The notes: generated by a model from the sequence alone, not told the origin. 64,000 nucleotides of DNA from Paraburkholderia kururiensis (GCF_034424375.1 NZ_CP139965.1:6262001-6326000); one strand, 5' to 3'. Shown: positions 34,365 to 46,119, counted from the stretch's first letter. A program made the numbers and translations.

Positions 34365-35072
34365 ATGACTCTCGAATTTGTCCTGCGGCTCGCCGCCGCC
34401 TTCGCCTGTGGTGTCGCCATCGGCCTCGAACGCCAGATGCGCCAGCGCACCGCGGGCCTGCGAACCATCACGCTCGTGGCAAGCGGGGCATGCCTGTTCG
34501 TTACGCTAGGCGTGCTCACCGGAAACGGTGTGGCGGGCGTCACGCAGATCGCGGCTTACGTCGTCTCGGGCGTCGGCTTCCTGGGCGGCGGCGTCATCAT
34601 GCGAGACAAAGGATCCATCCAGGGCATCAATACGGCGGCGACGCTGTGGTGCTCCGCGGCCGTCGGCGTCTTGTGCGGATCGGGGCATTACCTGCCCGCA
34701 TTTGCCGGCACGGGCGTCGTGCTGCTCACCAACACCGTGCTGCGAGACGTCAGCCGCATGATCAATGCGACGCCGGTCTCAGGCGCGGATCTCGTGCGGC
34801 TCTACGCGCTCACCATCGTGTGCCGCGAAGAGGACGAGATCCATATTCGCACCGCGATTTCGAACTCGATGTACGCGGCGCCGCTATCGTTTCAGAGCCT
34901 GACGAGCGAGGACGTGACGGACCAGGCCGGACGCATTCGCGTGACAGCGACGTTGAAGCTGCACCCGAAAGACCAGTCGAAGCTGGAACTCATGGCGAGC
35001 CGCCTCAGCATGGAAAAGAGCGTGTCCAGCGTCAGCTGGACGGCGGCGGAGGCGGAGCCGACCCCTGAATAG
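34365..35072 (+). CDS. MgtC/SapB-family membrane protein
   Basis: 235 residues. The N-terminal half (1-145) has four to five membrane segments with the family marks CGVAIGLERQMRQRTAGLRTI, YVVSGVGFLGGGVIMRD and INTAATLWCSAAVGVLCG. The C-terminal about 80 residues form a soluble ACT-like domain. MgtC proteins help bacteria cope with low Mg2+ and with life inside hosts, in part by inhibiting the F-type ATP synthase. The start at 34365 agrees with the family's MxLEFxLRL beginning. It has its own promoter and long leader. Confidence 0.9.
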   Translation: MTLEFVLRLAAAFACGVAIGLERQMRQRTAGLRTITLVASGACLFVTLGVLTGNGVAGVTQIAAYVVSGVGFLGGGVIMRDKGSIQGINTAATLWCSAAVGVLCGSGHYLPAFAGTGVVLLTNTVLRDVSRMINATPVSGADLVRLYALTIVCREEDEIHIRTAISNSMYAAPLSFQSLTSEDVTDQAGRIRVTATLKLHPKDQSKLELMASRLSMEKSVSSVSWTAAEAEPTPE

Positions 35073-35275
35073 GGCGATGCTTCGCCAGCGTTAATCTACG
35101 GTGTCCGAATGACTGCGCTCGATACCATGCCTTTCAATTTCCTCACAGTGCGACGTGCCGGCCGGAAAAGAGTTTCAGATAATGTTAAATCGGGTCGCAC
35201 CGTGTGGACGCGTTCTGTGCGTTCGTCTAAGCTCCCTTTCACCGTGAATTCGTCACGTCAACATGGAGCAATAAC

Positions 35276-35527
35276 ATGGAACACGGCATCATTGCCTGGC
35301 TCATCATCGGCGCAATCGCAGGCTGGCTGGCCGGCCTTCTGGTCAAAGGCGGCGGCTTCGGACTGATCGTCGATATCATCGTCGGCATTGTCGGCGCGTT
35401 CATTGGCGGATGGCTCGCGCGCGTTCTCGGCATTTCGATCGGCGGCGGATGGATCAGCTCGATTATTACGGCGCTTATCGGCGCCGTCATCCTGCTGTTC
35501 GTCATCCGGCTCTTCCGACGAGGCTAG
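35276..35527 (+). CDS. GlsB/YeaQ/YmgE family stress-response membrane protein
   Basis: 83 residues, three hydrophobic segments rich in Gly: GIIAWLIIGAIAGWLAGLLV, IVDIIVGIVGAFIGGWLAR and IITALIGAVILLFVIRLF. This Gly-zipper pattern is the signature of the transglycosylase-associated (YeaQ) family, often induced by envelope or acid stress. GGAG lies 8 bases before the ATG. It is monocistronic, with a strong terminator 15 bp downstream. Its biochemical function is unknown in all species. Confidence 0.93.
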   Translation: MEHGIIAWLIIGAIAGWLAGLLVKGGGFGLIVDIIVGIVGAFIGGWLARVLGISIGGGWISSIITALIGAVILLFVIRLFRRG

Positions 35528-35542
35528 AAGCCGATGAGCAAG

Positions 35543-35575
35543 GCCGGGCGCTGCAAGGCACCCGGCTTTTTTTTT
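35543..35575 (+). terminator. Rho-independent terminator of the YeaQ-like gene
   Basis: GCCGGG and CCCGGC form the stem, extended by two more pairs after one mismatch, with a TGCAAG loop and a run of nine T (35567-35575). Confidence 0.93.
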
Positions 35576-35586
35576 GGACACTCTAT

Positions 35587-37125
35587 TCAGGCGCGCCGCG
35601 CTTCGGCAGCCGGCACAGCACCGAAGCCATCGGGCAGCATCGAACCACTTCCCGCCAGCCGCAGATGCCACGCGAACGCCTGATTCAACTGGTGCGGCGT
35701 TTGCCCTCCTCCCCGTAACGCCTCCCGATAGTAGTCGAGCAACAGATCACGATAGAGCGGATGCGCACAGTTGCGGATGATCAGCTGCGCGCGCTCGCGC
35801 GGCGCGAGTCCACGCAGATCCGCGAGGCCCTGCTCCGTCACGATGATGTCGACGTCGTGTTCGTTGTGATCGCAGTGCGGCACCATCGGCACGATGCTCG
35901 AAATACGGCCGCCCTTCGCCACCGACTTCGTCGCGAAGATCGCGCACGACGCGTTGCGCGCGAAATCGCCGGAACCGCCAATGCCGTTCATCATGTGCGT
36001 GCCGCCCACGTGCGTGGAATTCACGTTGCCGTAGATGTCGCATTCGAGCGCGGTGTTGAGCGCGATGAGTCCGAGCCGGCGAATCACTTCGGGATGGTTG
36101 CTGACTTCCTGCGGACGCAGCACGAGCCGGTCGCGATATCGTTCGAGTTCGCCGAACACCTGCTTTTGCCGCGCGGCCGAAAGCGTGATGGACGCGCCGG
36201 ACGCGAACGTGACCTTGCCTTCGTCGAGCAGATCGAAGGTGGAGTCCTGAAGGACTTCTGAATAGATCGTCAGCGCCTCGAACGGCGACGACACAAAGCC
36301 GGACAGCACCGCATTGGCAATCGTGCCGATGCCCGCCTGCAACGGCGGCAACGCGGCAGGCATGCGACCGCGTGCAACCTCGTGTTGCAGGAACTCGATG
36401 AGATGGCCCGCGATTTGCGCGGTTTCCTCGTCGGCGGGCAATACCGTGGATGAGCTGTCGGGCGTATTGGTCAGGACGATGGCCGCAATCTTGCTGGGCG
36501 GAATCTCGATCGCGGTCTGCCCCACGCGATCCTGCGGACGCACGATAGGCAGCGGATCGCGATGAGGCCGGTGCCCCGGAATCCAGATGTCGTGCAACCC
36601 TTCCAACGCGAGCGGCTGCGCGAGATTGATTTCGACAATGACGCGCTCGGCGAGAATGGCGAAGCTCGCCGAATTGCCCACCGAGGTGGTGGGCACGATG
36701 CCGCCGGTTTCCGTGATCGCGGCCGCTTCGATGATCGCGAGATCGAGCTTGCCGAGCTGATTGGCGCGCAGCATCTCCACCGTTTCGGAGAGATGCTGGT
36801 CGATGAACATGACTTCGCCGCGATTGATGGCCTGGCGCAACGTCGCATCCACCTGAAACGGCAAGCGGCGCGCGAGCACACCGGCCTCGGTCAGCACGCG
36901 GTCGACGTCGTGGCCCAGTGACGCGCCGGTCATCAGCGTGATGCGCAGCGGTTCGTTCGCTTCACGTGCGCGCTTCGCGAGCGCAATGGGAACGGCCTTC
37001 GCATCGCCGGCGCGCGTGAAGCCGCTTGCGCCCACGCGCATGCCGTCGTTCACGAGGCGGGCAGCCTCTTCGGCCGAAGTGATTTTTTCGCGCAGCGCGG
37101 CGCAGCGGATGCGATCGTCGTACAT
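35587..37125 (-). CDS. Acetyl-CoA hydrolase/transferase, succinyl-CoA:acetate CoA-transferase-like
   Basis: 512 residues, close to AarC (505). The catalytic Glu that forms the CoA thioester is visible as Glu290 in IYSEVLQDSTFDLLDEG. The glycine loop GGIGGSGDFARNA and the block CDIYGNVNSTHVGGTHMMNG are characteristic. The enzyme moves CoA between acetyl-CoA or succinyl-CoA and a free acid in central metabolism. It is transcribed alone. It could serve to activate acetate, which both malonate decarboxylation and phosphonate breakdown in this window release; that link is inference. Confidence 0.92.
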   Translation of the reverse strand: MYDDRIRCAALREKITSAEEAARLVNDGMRVGASGFTRAGDAKAVPIALAKRAREANEPLRITLMTGASLGHDVDRVLTEAGVLARRLPFQVDATLRQAINRGEVMFIDQHLSETVEMLRANQLGKLDLAIIEAAAITETGGIVPTTSVGNSASFAILAERVIVEINLAQPLALEGLHDIWIPGHRPHRDPLPIVRPQDRVGQTAIEIPPSKIAAIVLTNTPDSSSTVLPADEETAQIAGHLIEFLQHEVARGRMPAALPPLQAGIGTIANAVLSGFVSSPFEALTIYSEVLQDSTFDLLDEGKVTFASGASITLSAARQKQVFGELERYRDRLVLRPQEVSNHPEVIRRLGLIALNTALECDIYGNVNSTHVGGTHMMNGIGGSGDFARNASCAIFATKSVAKGGRISSIVPMVPHCDHNEHDVDIIVTEQGLADLRGLAPRERAQLIIRNCAHPLYRDLLLDYYREALRGGGQTPHQLNQAFAWHLRLAGSGSMLPDGFGAVPAAEARRA

Positions 37126-37356
37126 GAATCTTGTCTCCAGTGTCGCCCGGTCTTGCGGCTACCGCTTCCCGCGGTTCTTGATGCAGTGCCCTGGCTCGTT
37201 CGATGCGGCCGGGAACGCAGACCGGACCCTGTTCTTGAAGGATCGGCCAGGCCGTGGCGTGGCGTCATCTGGCGTCATGCGTGTGCGCGCGCCGCGGCCC
37301 GTCTTGCGCCATGCGATGCAACGCAGCGGTCGCATCATGGGCGTCGTGTTGCTTGT

Positions 37357-37596
37357 TTAGCTACCGAAGTAGATGTTGCAGAAGCTGACGGGACCCACGC
37401 ACTCGTCGGCTTTCGAACGTTGCTTCGTGGACTCGCGTCCGGCCGATGCGGCGCCTTGCTGATGCGAGCCGGCAGCCTCGGCAACTTGGGGGGTCTTTTC
37501 GGGAGCGTTGTTGCCCGACGATTGCGCGTATGCGGCGCCGGCGAGCGTAGAACAGACGATGGTGCAAGTTACAGCGGCGATATTCAGCAATTTCAT
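37357..37596 (-). CDS. Small secreted protein, unknown function
   Basis: 79 residues. A signal peptide is clear: MKLLNIAAVTCTIVCSTLAG then AAYAQ. The mature part is about 55 residues, polar (SSGNNAPEKTPQVAEAAGSHQQG), and ends with two cysteines in ECVGPVSFCNIYFGS that could form a disulfide. The ATG at 37596 has GGAGAAA upstream, better than the longer frame. No family was recognised. TATAGT about 45 bases upstream may be its -10. Confidence 0.75.
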   Translation of the reverse strand: MKLLNIAAVTCTIVCSTLAGAAYAQSSGNNAPEKTPQVAEAAGSHQQGAASAGRESTKQRSKADECVGPVSFCNIYFGS

Positions 37597-37722
37597 TGTG
37601 TTTCTCCAGTTCGTACGGTTACTGCGTGGCAGTGCGAACACTATAGGACCGGGTACTCAGGAGATTAAGAAGCGGGCCTGGAAGGCATATTTCCAGATGG
37701 CGGCAAGATTTGGCGGACGTGG

Positions 37723-39942
37723 TCATCGCGCGGCGGCTCTGGACCGGGCCGACCGCGACACGCGCGTGCGAAGCGTGCCGAGCGGCGCATCGCGATCGAG
37801 CAGGGCCGTGCGAATGAAGTGGAGGCAGCTCAACATGCGCTGCAGATCGTGACGCCGGTCCCGATCGTGTCGCAGACGATCCAGCACGTCCTGCGCCACC
37901 CACGTGGCCGCGCGAACGGCGAGCAATGCGCGCGCGATGCGGCGTTTGTCGGGTCGCGCAAAGAGACGTGCGATATCGCCTCGCAGGTCGTCGATGCTCG
38001 CGTTCCAGCGCGAGTCCATCTGGTTCACGTAAGCCGCGGCCGCGCACTCCTTGCGCAAATCGATGATGGCATGGCCGACTTCGAGCGTGACGAGCATCCA
38101 TCGCAGTGCATCGCGATGTCTTCGCGAGCGCGGCGTGAGCAGCATGCGCAACTGAAACATCAAGTCATGCGTGCCCGACTGGAAGCGCCGGTTGAGGCCG
38201 GGCAGCACGCCATGACATGCGAATACGCCCTGCCTCCTCAGATCGCCGCACATGCGCTCGATGAGCCAGCCCATATCGGGCGGAAACACGACGGCAAATC
38301 CGACCGAGGCAACAAGCATGGACGCCACGATGGCCATGCCGTTGTTGATGAGCGACATAGGCGCGTAGGCGATGACGTTGTCGGGCCCAGCGAGCAGACA
38401 GAAAAAGACGGAAAAACCCACGCCGTAGCCTGCAATGTTCCGGCGGGTCATCAGGAAAGCACCTGCTGCGAACACCGGCGTAAGAGCCACGCATAGGAGC
38501 GGAAAGCCGTCGATGACCGGATACACGAAACTGGTGAAGACGTATCCCGCTACCGTGGCGAATAGCGCTCCCACGGCCATCTGAAATGCGAGCCGCGTCG
38601 CATTCGGCGCCGACGACGTCAGCGCGCACGTGAGCGCCGCGCCCGTGAGAGCGAGACTGCCGCTCGGCCAATCGGTTTCGATCCAGAACCATCCCACCGT
38701 GGCGATGACGACGGCCGTGCGCAGGAACATGAACGCGACGACATAGCCGTTCGTTTTGTTCATGTAAGGCGCGATGCCCGGCTCTCGGCTTATTACGTTG
38801 TCTTCGACGGCAAGCGATGCATAGGTGTTCGCATAGAGAATGAACTCGCTGACGAATCGATAGAGCAATTCGCCGGACGTGTCGAAGTCGGGCAACAACG
38901 AAGGCGCGTGTGCTTCGATGGCGACGCGTGTCGACCGCATGCGTTTCGGCAAAGACGTCTGGAACGTTGCGAGTGCCGTCGCCACGCGACTGGCATGCGC
39001 GCTGTCGCCCTCCCCGTCGCGCGGCGGCGTTGAAAGCAGGCTAGCAAGCTCGCGAAAATACGGCTCGACGCTTTCGATCACTTCTCCGCGCCAGTGCAGC
39101 CGCTTCAGCAACTGACGTAACGCATGCAATCGAGCGCACAGATCCATGAATTCGCTATTCAGCCGCGCAAGGTGCTGACTGCGCATGCGGATCGACGGAT
39201 CTTCGAAGGCGGCGAATACGCGGGTGGCTTCGAAACCGACGATTGCATCGACGAGATCGGCGAAACGACGTTCGAAGGTACCGCGGGGTAGCCGGGTTGA
39301 AAGCACGCTTGAGGCAAGCGCAGTAAAATTCGCGTATCGCACATGTAGCGTACGCAGCAGCACCGTGCTCGTCTGCATTGGTACGATCAATGCACTAACT
39401 GCACTCGAGCACACGATGCCGACTGCCACTTCCGCTGCACGTCCGAGCGCCGCGAGATAAAGCGCATTTGGCTGCATCACCAGCGGAGTGCCGATCAGCG
39501 CGGCGGTGTAACCCGCAAGTACGAAGCCGTACCAACGAAAATGCCGATTCCTGACTGCTGCTGCCGTACAGGCCGCAACCCAGACAGTCAAACCCAATAC
39601 ATACCATTCCGGCTGCTGTACGAATACAGCCCCGAGCACGAGCGCCGCGATCGTGCCAACCGCAGTGCCTACGATCCGATAGAAGCTCTTCGCGAGCACC
39701 ATGCCGGAAAGCGGCTGCATCAGCACGAACACGGTAGTCATCGCGATGCGAGGCTGCGGCAGATCGAGCAGCATCGCAATGCCCATTGCCGCAAGTACCG
39801 CCACGACAGTCTTGAAGAGGTGCAGCCAGACAAGGCCTGCGCCCGCTCCCCACTCGCGGCCCGCGCGCTTGATGGCGTGCAGCGTCGCTGCGCTATGCCG
39901 ATGCAGAGACGACGTGCGCGACATCGCCTGCTGCCGGTTCAT
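37723..39942 (-). CDS. FUSC-family efflux protein (fusaric acid/aromatic acid exporter, AaeB-like)
   Basis: 739 residues from the ATG at 39942; a longer frame begins at 40005. The two-fold FUSC layout is clear: an N-terminal block of about six helices (LHLFKTVVAVLAAMGIAMLLDLPQPRIAMTTVFVLMQPLSG), a long cytoplasmic region (about 170-360), a second block (TAVVIATVGWFWIETDWPSG) and a C-terminal cytoplasmic domain. AaeB and FusB relatives export aromatic carboxylic acids. It is divergent from a LysR regulator, the normal arrangement for aaeR-aae loci, but no AaeA-type adaptor gene is seen. Codon use looks less GC-biased than its neighbours. Confidence 0.88.
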   Translation of the reverse strand: MNRQQAMSRTSSLHRHSAATLHAIKRAGREWGAGAGLVWLHLFKTVVAVLAAMGIAMLLDLPQPRIAMTTVFVLMQPLSGMVLAKSFYRIVGTAVGTIAALVLGAVFVQQPEWYVLGLTVWVAACTAAAVRNRHFRWYGFVLAGYTAALIGTPLVMQPNALYLAALGRAAEVAVGIVCSSAVSALIVPMQTSTVLLRTLHVRYANFTALASSVLSTRLPRGTFERRFADLVDAIVGFEATRVFAAFEDPSIRMRSQHLARLNSEFMDLCARLHALRQLLKRLHWRGEVIESVEPYFRELASLLSTPPRDGEGDSAHASRVATALATFQTSLPKRMRSTRVAIEAHAPSLLPDFDTSGELLYRFVSEFILYANTYASLAVEDNVISREPGIAPYMNKTNGYVVAFMFLRTAVVIATVGWFWIETDWPSGSLALTGAALTCALTSSAPNATRLAFQMAVGALFATVAGYVFTSFVYPVIDGFPLLCVALTPVFAAGAFLMTRRNIAGYGVGFSVFFCLLAGPDNVIAYAPMSLINNGMAIVASMLVASVGFAVVFPPDMGWLIERMCGDLRRQGVFACHGVLPGLNRRFQSGTHDLMFQLRMLLTPRSRRHRDALRWMLVTLEVGHAIIDLRKECAAAAYVNQMDSRWNASIDDLRGDIARLFARPDKRRIARALLAVRAATWVAQDVLDRLRHDRDRRHDLQRMLSCLHFIRTALLDRDAPLGTLRTRVSRSARSRAAAR

Positions 39943-40048
39943 GAAATGCACGACATCCCGCTCCGGCTGTTCCAGGAAATGAAGCCGGCAACGGCAGATA
40001 CACACCGGCTGGACGGCGCCGATTGTAGGAGTGCCCCGCGCACGAATT

Positions 40049-40074
40049 AACGGGACATGTAGAGAACGTCCGTT
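40049..40074. promoter_or_regulatory. Inverted repeat in the FUSC-LysR divergent gap
   Basis: AACGGGAC and GTCCGTT form an inverted repeat (one-base bulge) with 11 bases between arms. It lies about 70 bp before the LysR start and could be the LysR binding site. Confidence 0.4.
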
Positions 40075-40144
40075 ATGGAATGCACAACAATGCCGTCGTG
40101 CGCCGGGCGGACAATATCGCTTCTTTATTGATCAAGAAGGGTTG

Positions 40145-41155
40145 ATGGATACGTTACAGAATATGCGGGTGTTCGTCCGCGTCGTTGAAGCCGGCAGCTT
40201 TACCGCCGCCGCGCAATCCCTGAACTCGACCACCGGCGCAATGTCGCGTGCAGTTTCCGAACTTGAGGCCCACCTGCGCGCCCGATTGCTCAATCGTTCG
40301 ACAAGAAGACTCGCACTGACGACAGCAGGCGAGCGCTATCTGGAACGCTGCCAGCACATTCTTGCAGACGTCGGTAAGGCCGAAGAGGAAGCCAGCTGCG
40401 CACACGAACGTCCAACTGGCGCATTGCGCATGCACAGCTATGCCAGCATAGGTCAGCACTACGTGCTGCCTGCAATTTCACGCTACCGCGCGCTGCATCC
40501 CGAAGTGACGGTCGAACTCACGCTCTCGCAACGCATGCCCGATCTGTTCGAGGGCAGCGCAGACGTCGCGATCGTCACTGCTGCATCGTTGCCGAACTCG
40601 GACCTCGTCTCGCATGAACTGGGTTCTACGTGTAGCGTGCTTTGTGCATCGCCGGCCTATATCCGCTCAAGAGGCGTGCCGCATTCGCCGGCCGATCTTG
40701 CTCGCCATGAGTGTTTGATTCTCAAAACGCCTGCATTCCCTGCACACGAATGGGTCCTTGATGGGCCGGAAGGCAGTGAGCGAATGGAAGTCGACGGGCC
40801 TGTTCAGGTGAACATCGCCGAGTCGCTCGTGGTGGCCATCCGCGAAGGTATGGGTATCGGCATACTCCCTGTTTATGCTGCGATCAACGGGCTGCGCGAC
40901 GGCACTCTGATGCGTGTGCTGCCGGAGCACACGTTGCAGAAGATGAACATCTACGCGCTGTATCCGTCGCGCAAGTTTGTCGATGCGAAAACGAAGACAT
41001 GGGTGGAATTTCTCCGAACACATCTGCCCAAGGTTCTGGCGCGGGACAAAGCACTGCTCGACGAACTCTCACAGCAACAACTGGACGAAACAACCGCCCC
41101 GATATCCGCTTCGGTAGCGCAAGCACCTGAGCAGGCCTTGGCAATAAAGGAATGA
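40145..41155 (+). CDS. LysR-family regulator, probable controller of the FUSC gene
   Basis: 336 residues. The winged helix begins MDTLQNMRVFVRVVEAGSF and continues TAAAQSLNSTTGAMSRAVSELEAHL; the CrgA-like effector domain includes LRMHSYASIGQHYVLPAISRYR. The ATG at 40145 has AAGAAGGG upstream; the frame extending to 40031 crosses the inverted repeat. It is divergent from the FUSC efflux gene and probably activates it in response to an aromatic acid. The C-terminal about 30 residues are Ala/Gln/Thr-rich. It closely resembles the LysR at 28711. Confidence 0.9.
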   Translation: MDTLQNMRVFVRVVEAGSFTAAAQSLNSTTGAMSRAVSELEAHLRARLLNRSTRRLALTTAGERYLERCQHILADVGKAEEEASCAHERPTGALRMHSYASIGQHYVLPAISRYRALHPEVTVELTLSQRMPDLFEGSADVAIVTAASLPNSDLVSHELGSTCSVLCASPAYIRSRGVPHSPADLARHECLILKTPAFPAHEWVLDGPEGSERMEVDGPVQVNIAESLVVAIREGMGIGILPVYAAINGLRDGTLMRVLPEHTLQKMNIYALYPSRKFVDAKTKTWVEFLRTHLPKVLARDKALLDELSQQQLDETTAPISASVAQAPEQALAIKE

Positions 41156-41214
41156 AGTGTCGTGCACCGAAGCAATCATGCAATGCGATGCATGAGTTCG
41201 ATGCACGGCATTTC
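41154..41214. terminator. Nested 61-nt stem-loop at the end of the LysR gene
   Basis: An outer stem of about 17 pairs (41154-41170 with 41198-41214; a mismatch and GT wobbles) encloses an inner perfect stem TCATGCA-ATGCGA-TGCATGA (41176-41195). It begins at the LysR stop codon. There is no T-tract. It may be a terminator, mRNA stabiliser or REP-like element. Confidence 0.55.
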
Positions 41215-41335
41215 ATCGCGCGGCCAACGGAATTTCCCTGTTTCGCATTGAGGGTGACCCTAGCCCACAAAACTGTCCCAGTTGGAAGTGGAAAATTCCG
41301 GCATGACGCTGTCATCGAGACCAGGAGGTCATGCC

Positions 41336-41602
41336 GTGAAGAAGAGCAAGTTCACCGAAGAACAGATCGCCTATGCGTTGAAGCAGGCCGAGCTGGGCAC
41401 GCCGGTCGCGGAGGTCTGCCGCAAGATGGGAATCAGCGACGCGACGTTTTACAACTGGCGGACGAAGTACGGTGGGCTGTCGCCGTCGGAGCTGCGCCGG
41501 CTGAAGCAACTTGAGGAAGAGAACGCGAAGCTCAAGCGGCTCGTGGCCGATCTGTCGCTGGACAAGGCCATGCTGCAGGACGTGCTGTCAAAAAAGCTCT
41601 GA
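41336..41602 (+). CDS. IS407-like transposase OrfA
   Basis: 88 residues. The helix-turn-helix reads KKSKFTEEQIAYALKQAELG then TPVAEVCRKMGISDATFYNWRTKYGG, followed by a leucine-zipper region (LRRLKQLEEENAKLKRLVADL) used for dimerisation. It binds the element's ends. The start is the GTG at 41336, five bases after AGGAGGTC. A slippery heptamer near its end allows fusion with OrfB. Confidence 0.95.
   Translation: MKKSKFTEEQIAYALKQAELGTPVAEVCRKMGISDATFYNWRTKYGGLSPSELRRLKQLEEENAKLKRLVADLSLDKAMLQDVLSKKL
41590..41596 (+). other. Programmed -1 frameshift site of the IS
   Basis: The heptamer AAAAAAG sits 6 bp before the OrfA stop. A -1 shift moves from the OrfA frame into the OrfB frame, which is open from here on, giving the OrfAB transposase typical of IS3 elements. 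Confidence 0.8.
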
Positions 41603-41634
41603 AGCCTTCCCGGCGCCGTGAGCTTGTCACGGAC

Positions 41635-42465
41635 TTGATGCAACGTTTCGGCGCAAGTCAGCGGCAGACCTGCGCGTTGTTGCAGCTATCCCGCACGGTC
41701 TACCGATACGAGTCAGTCGCGCGGGATCAAAGCGCACTGGAAATGCGCATCAAGGAGATCACGGAAGTGCGGGTGCATTACGGTGCGCCGCGCGTGTACG
41801 TGATGCTTCGCCGGGAAGGCTGGAGAGACAACCATAAGAGAGTAGAACGCGTGTATCGCGAACTGGGCCTTTCGTTGCGCCACAAGCGACCCCGGCGAAA
41901 CAAATCGGCCCGGCGCCGCCAGCCAAAGCAGTCAGTGAGCGCAATCAACGAGATCTGGAGCATGGACTTCGTCGCCGATGCACTTTTTGATGGTCGACGC
42001 TTGCGCACGCTCACGATCGTGGACAACTACACGCGGGAATGCCTGGCGATCGAAGTCGATGGTTCATTGCGTGGCGAACACGTTGTCGCCGCGCTGGCTC
42101 GGCTTGCGCATCATCGTCCGCTTCCCCGCTATATCAAGGCAGATAATGGCAGCGAGTTCATTTCGAAGGCGCTCGACAAATGGGCGTACGAGAATGGCGT
42201 GGAGATTGACTTCTCGCGTCCTGGCAAGCCGACCGACAACGCAAAGAATGAATCCTTCAACGGACGCTTTCGGGAGGAATGCCTCAACGCGCATTGGTTC
42301 TTGTCGCTGGAGGACGCCAGACGCAAAATCGAGGTCTGGCGCGAGTACTATAACGAGGCGCGCCCTCACTCTGCGCTGCAGTGGATGACACCGGCGGAAT
42401 TCGCCCGCCAGTGTACCGATCGGGCCGGTTCGGCCCGTTCTGAAGAGCCGGAATTTTCCAACTAA
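41635..42465 (+). CDS. IS407-like transposase OrfB (DDE integrase core)
   Basis: 276 residues from the ATG at 41635; probably made mainly as OrfAB after the -1 frameshift, with the fused protein about 375 residues long. An HTH_21 segment (EITEVRVHYGAPRVYVMLRREGW) precedes the catalytic core, whose three acids are present: Asp in IWSMDFVADAL, Asp in IKADNGSEFIS and Glu in NESFNGRFREECLNAHWF. No stop or deletion is seen. Confidence 0.95.
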   Translation: MMQRFGASQRQTCALLQLSRTVYRYESVARDQSALEMRIKEITEVRVHYGAPRVYVMLRREGWRDNHKRVERVYRELGLSLRHKRPRRNKSARRRQPKQSVSAINEIWSMDFVADALFDGRRLRTLTIVDNYTRECLAIEVDGSLRGEHVVAALARLAHHRPLPRYIKADNGSEFISKALDKWAYENGVEIDFSRPGKPTDNAKNESFNGRFREECLNAHWFLSLEDARRKIEVWREYYNEARPHSALQWMTPAEFARQCTDRAGSARSEEPEFSN

Positions 42466-42493
42466 GACCGGGACGGAAATTGGGCCAGCCTCA

Positions 42494-42944
42494 AGGGTGG
42501 CAGGGCGGTGGAATATCTGCCCTGATTGTCTGCGAAAACACGGGCGACTGGAGTCAGTGAGGTTCGCCCTCGGAAGAGAGGCAAACATGAGGATGCGCTT
42601 TACCCGCATGCTTTTAGTGGGACGGTGAGCGAAGCCAGGAGTACATCAACGGAAAGCCCTGAGCTTCACGAATCAAGCGCAAGCAGTGCCGCCGACTCAA
42701 GGAAGGTCAATCCGTGCGCGCTGCGCCTGCTCTTTCCCGAGCAGAGTTCGAGCCGGAACACAGGATAACGACGAATACTCCTGAGCATTTCAGCAGCGGG
42801 TTTGAGCGCACTTTGCCAAGGGCTGATGGGGAATGCCGGGCCACCGCTCGGCGGCGGTGCTTTGCGTTGGATCGAGGGAGAGATTCGGGGGGCGAGACGG
42901 ACAAATGGTGGGCGCGAAGACGAATAACCGTCGGCGCAAAGCCA
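42494..42944. other. Intergenic region between the IS and the rrn terminator
   Basis: 450 bp with no recognisable gene on either strand. Open frames here lack family motifs and ribosome binding sites. A small hairpin (ACCGC-TCGGCG-GCGGT, near 42843) is visible. It is probably sequence downstream of the rrn operon separated from its former left neighbour by the IS. Confidence 0.5.
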
Positions 42945-42972
42945 AGACCCCGCCTTTTGAGGGGCGGGGTCT
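42945..42972 (-). terminator. Terminator of the rrn operon
   Basis: A perfect 10-bp stem, AGACCCCGCC with GGCGGGGTCT, and an 8-base loop, 15 bp downstream of the 5S gene. On the minus strand it is followed by the moderately T-rich TTGGCTTTG. Confidence 0.85.
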
Positions 42973-42987
42973 GTATCGGCAAGGGGA

Positions 42988-43103
42988 GCCTGACGATTAC
43001 CTACTTTCACACGGGCAATCCGCACTATCATCGGCGTGGAGTCGTTTCACGGTCCTGTTCGGGATGGGAAGGGGTGGGACCGACTCGCTATGGTCATCAG
43101 GCA
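42988..43103 (-). rRNA. rrf: 5S ribosomal RNA
   Basis: About 116 nt. On the minus strand it starts TGCCTGATGACCATAGCGAG, contains CCCATCCCGAACAGGACCGT and ends with the complement of its start (CGTCAGGC). A hairpin CGGTGTGT...ACACACCG around 43211-43234 lies between 23S and 5S. Confidence 0.96.
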
Positions 43104-43239
43104 TGACGGGTTGCTGCGTCGCTGGGGGCGTAGGTAGCCCGGCTGCGGCGCAGCCAATCGGGAAGCAGCGTGGTAATGGGGGTTGTGACTGGGCACAACG
43201 CGCAACTGTGGCGGTGTGTGTCTGAAACACACCGGTTAT

Positions 43240-46119
<2,880 letters not shown>

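Larger units (their letters stand above)
41255..42493 (+). mobile_element. Intact IS407-like insertion sequence (IS3 family)
   Basis: 1239 bp, bounded by TGA...TCA ends and imperfect inverted repeats of about 48 bp. The inner repeat ends share GGAAAATTCCGGC exactly. AGGG lies directly before 41255 and directly after 42493, a 4-bp target duplication as expected for the IS407 group. Both reading frames and the frameshift site are intact, so it may be active. It sits between the LysR gene and the rrn terminator and interrupts no recognisable gene. Confidence 0.93.

Noticed and set aside
42494..42944. A 121-codon minus-strand frame next to the rrn terminator
   Set aside because: No domain, no ribosome binding site, and composition like non-coding DNA.
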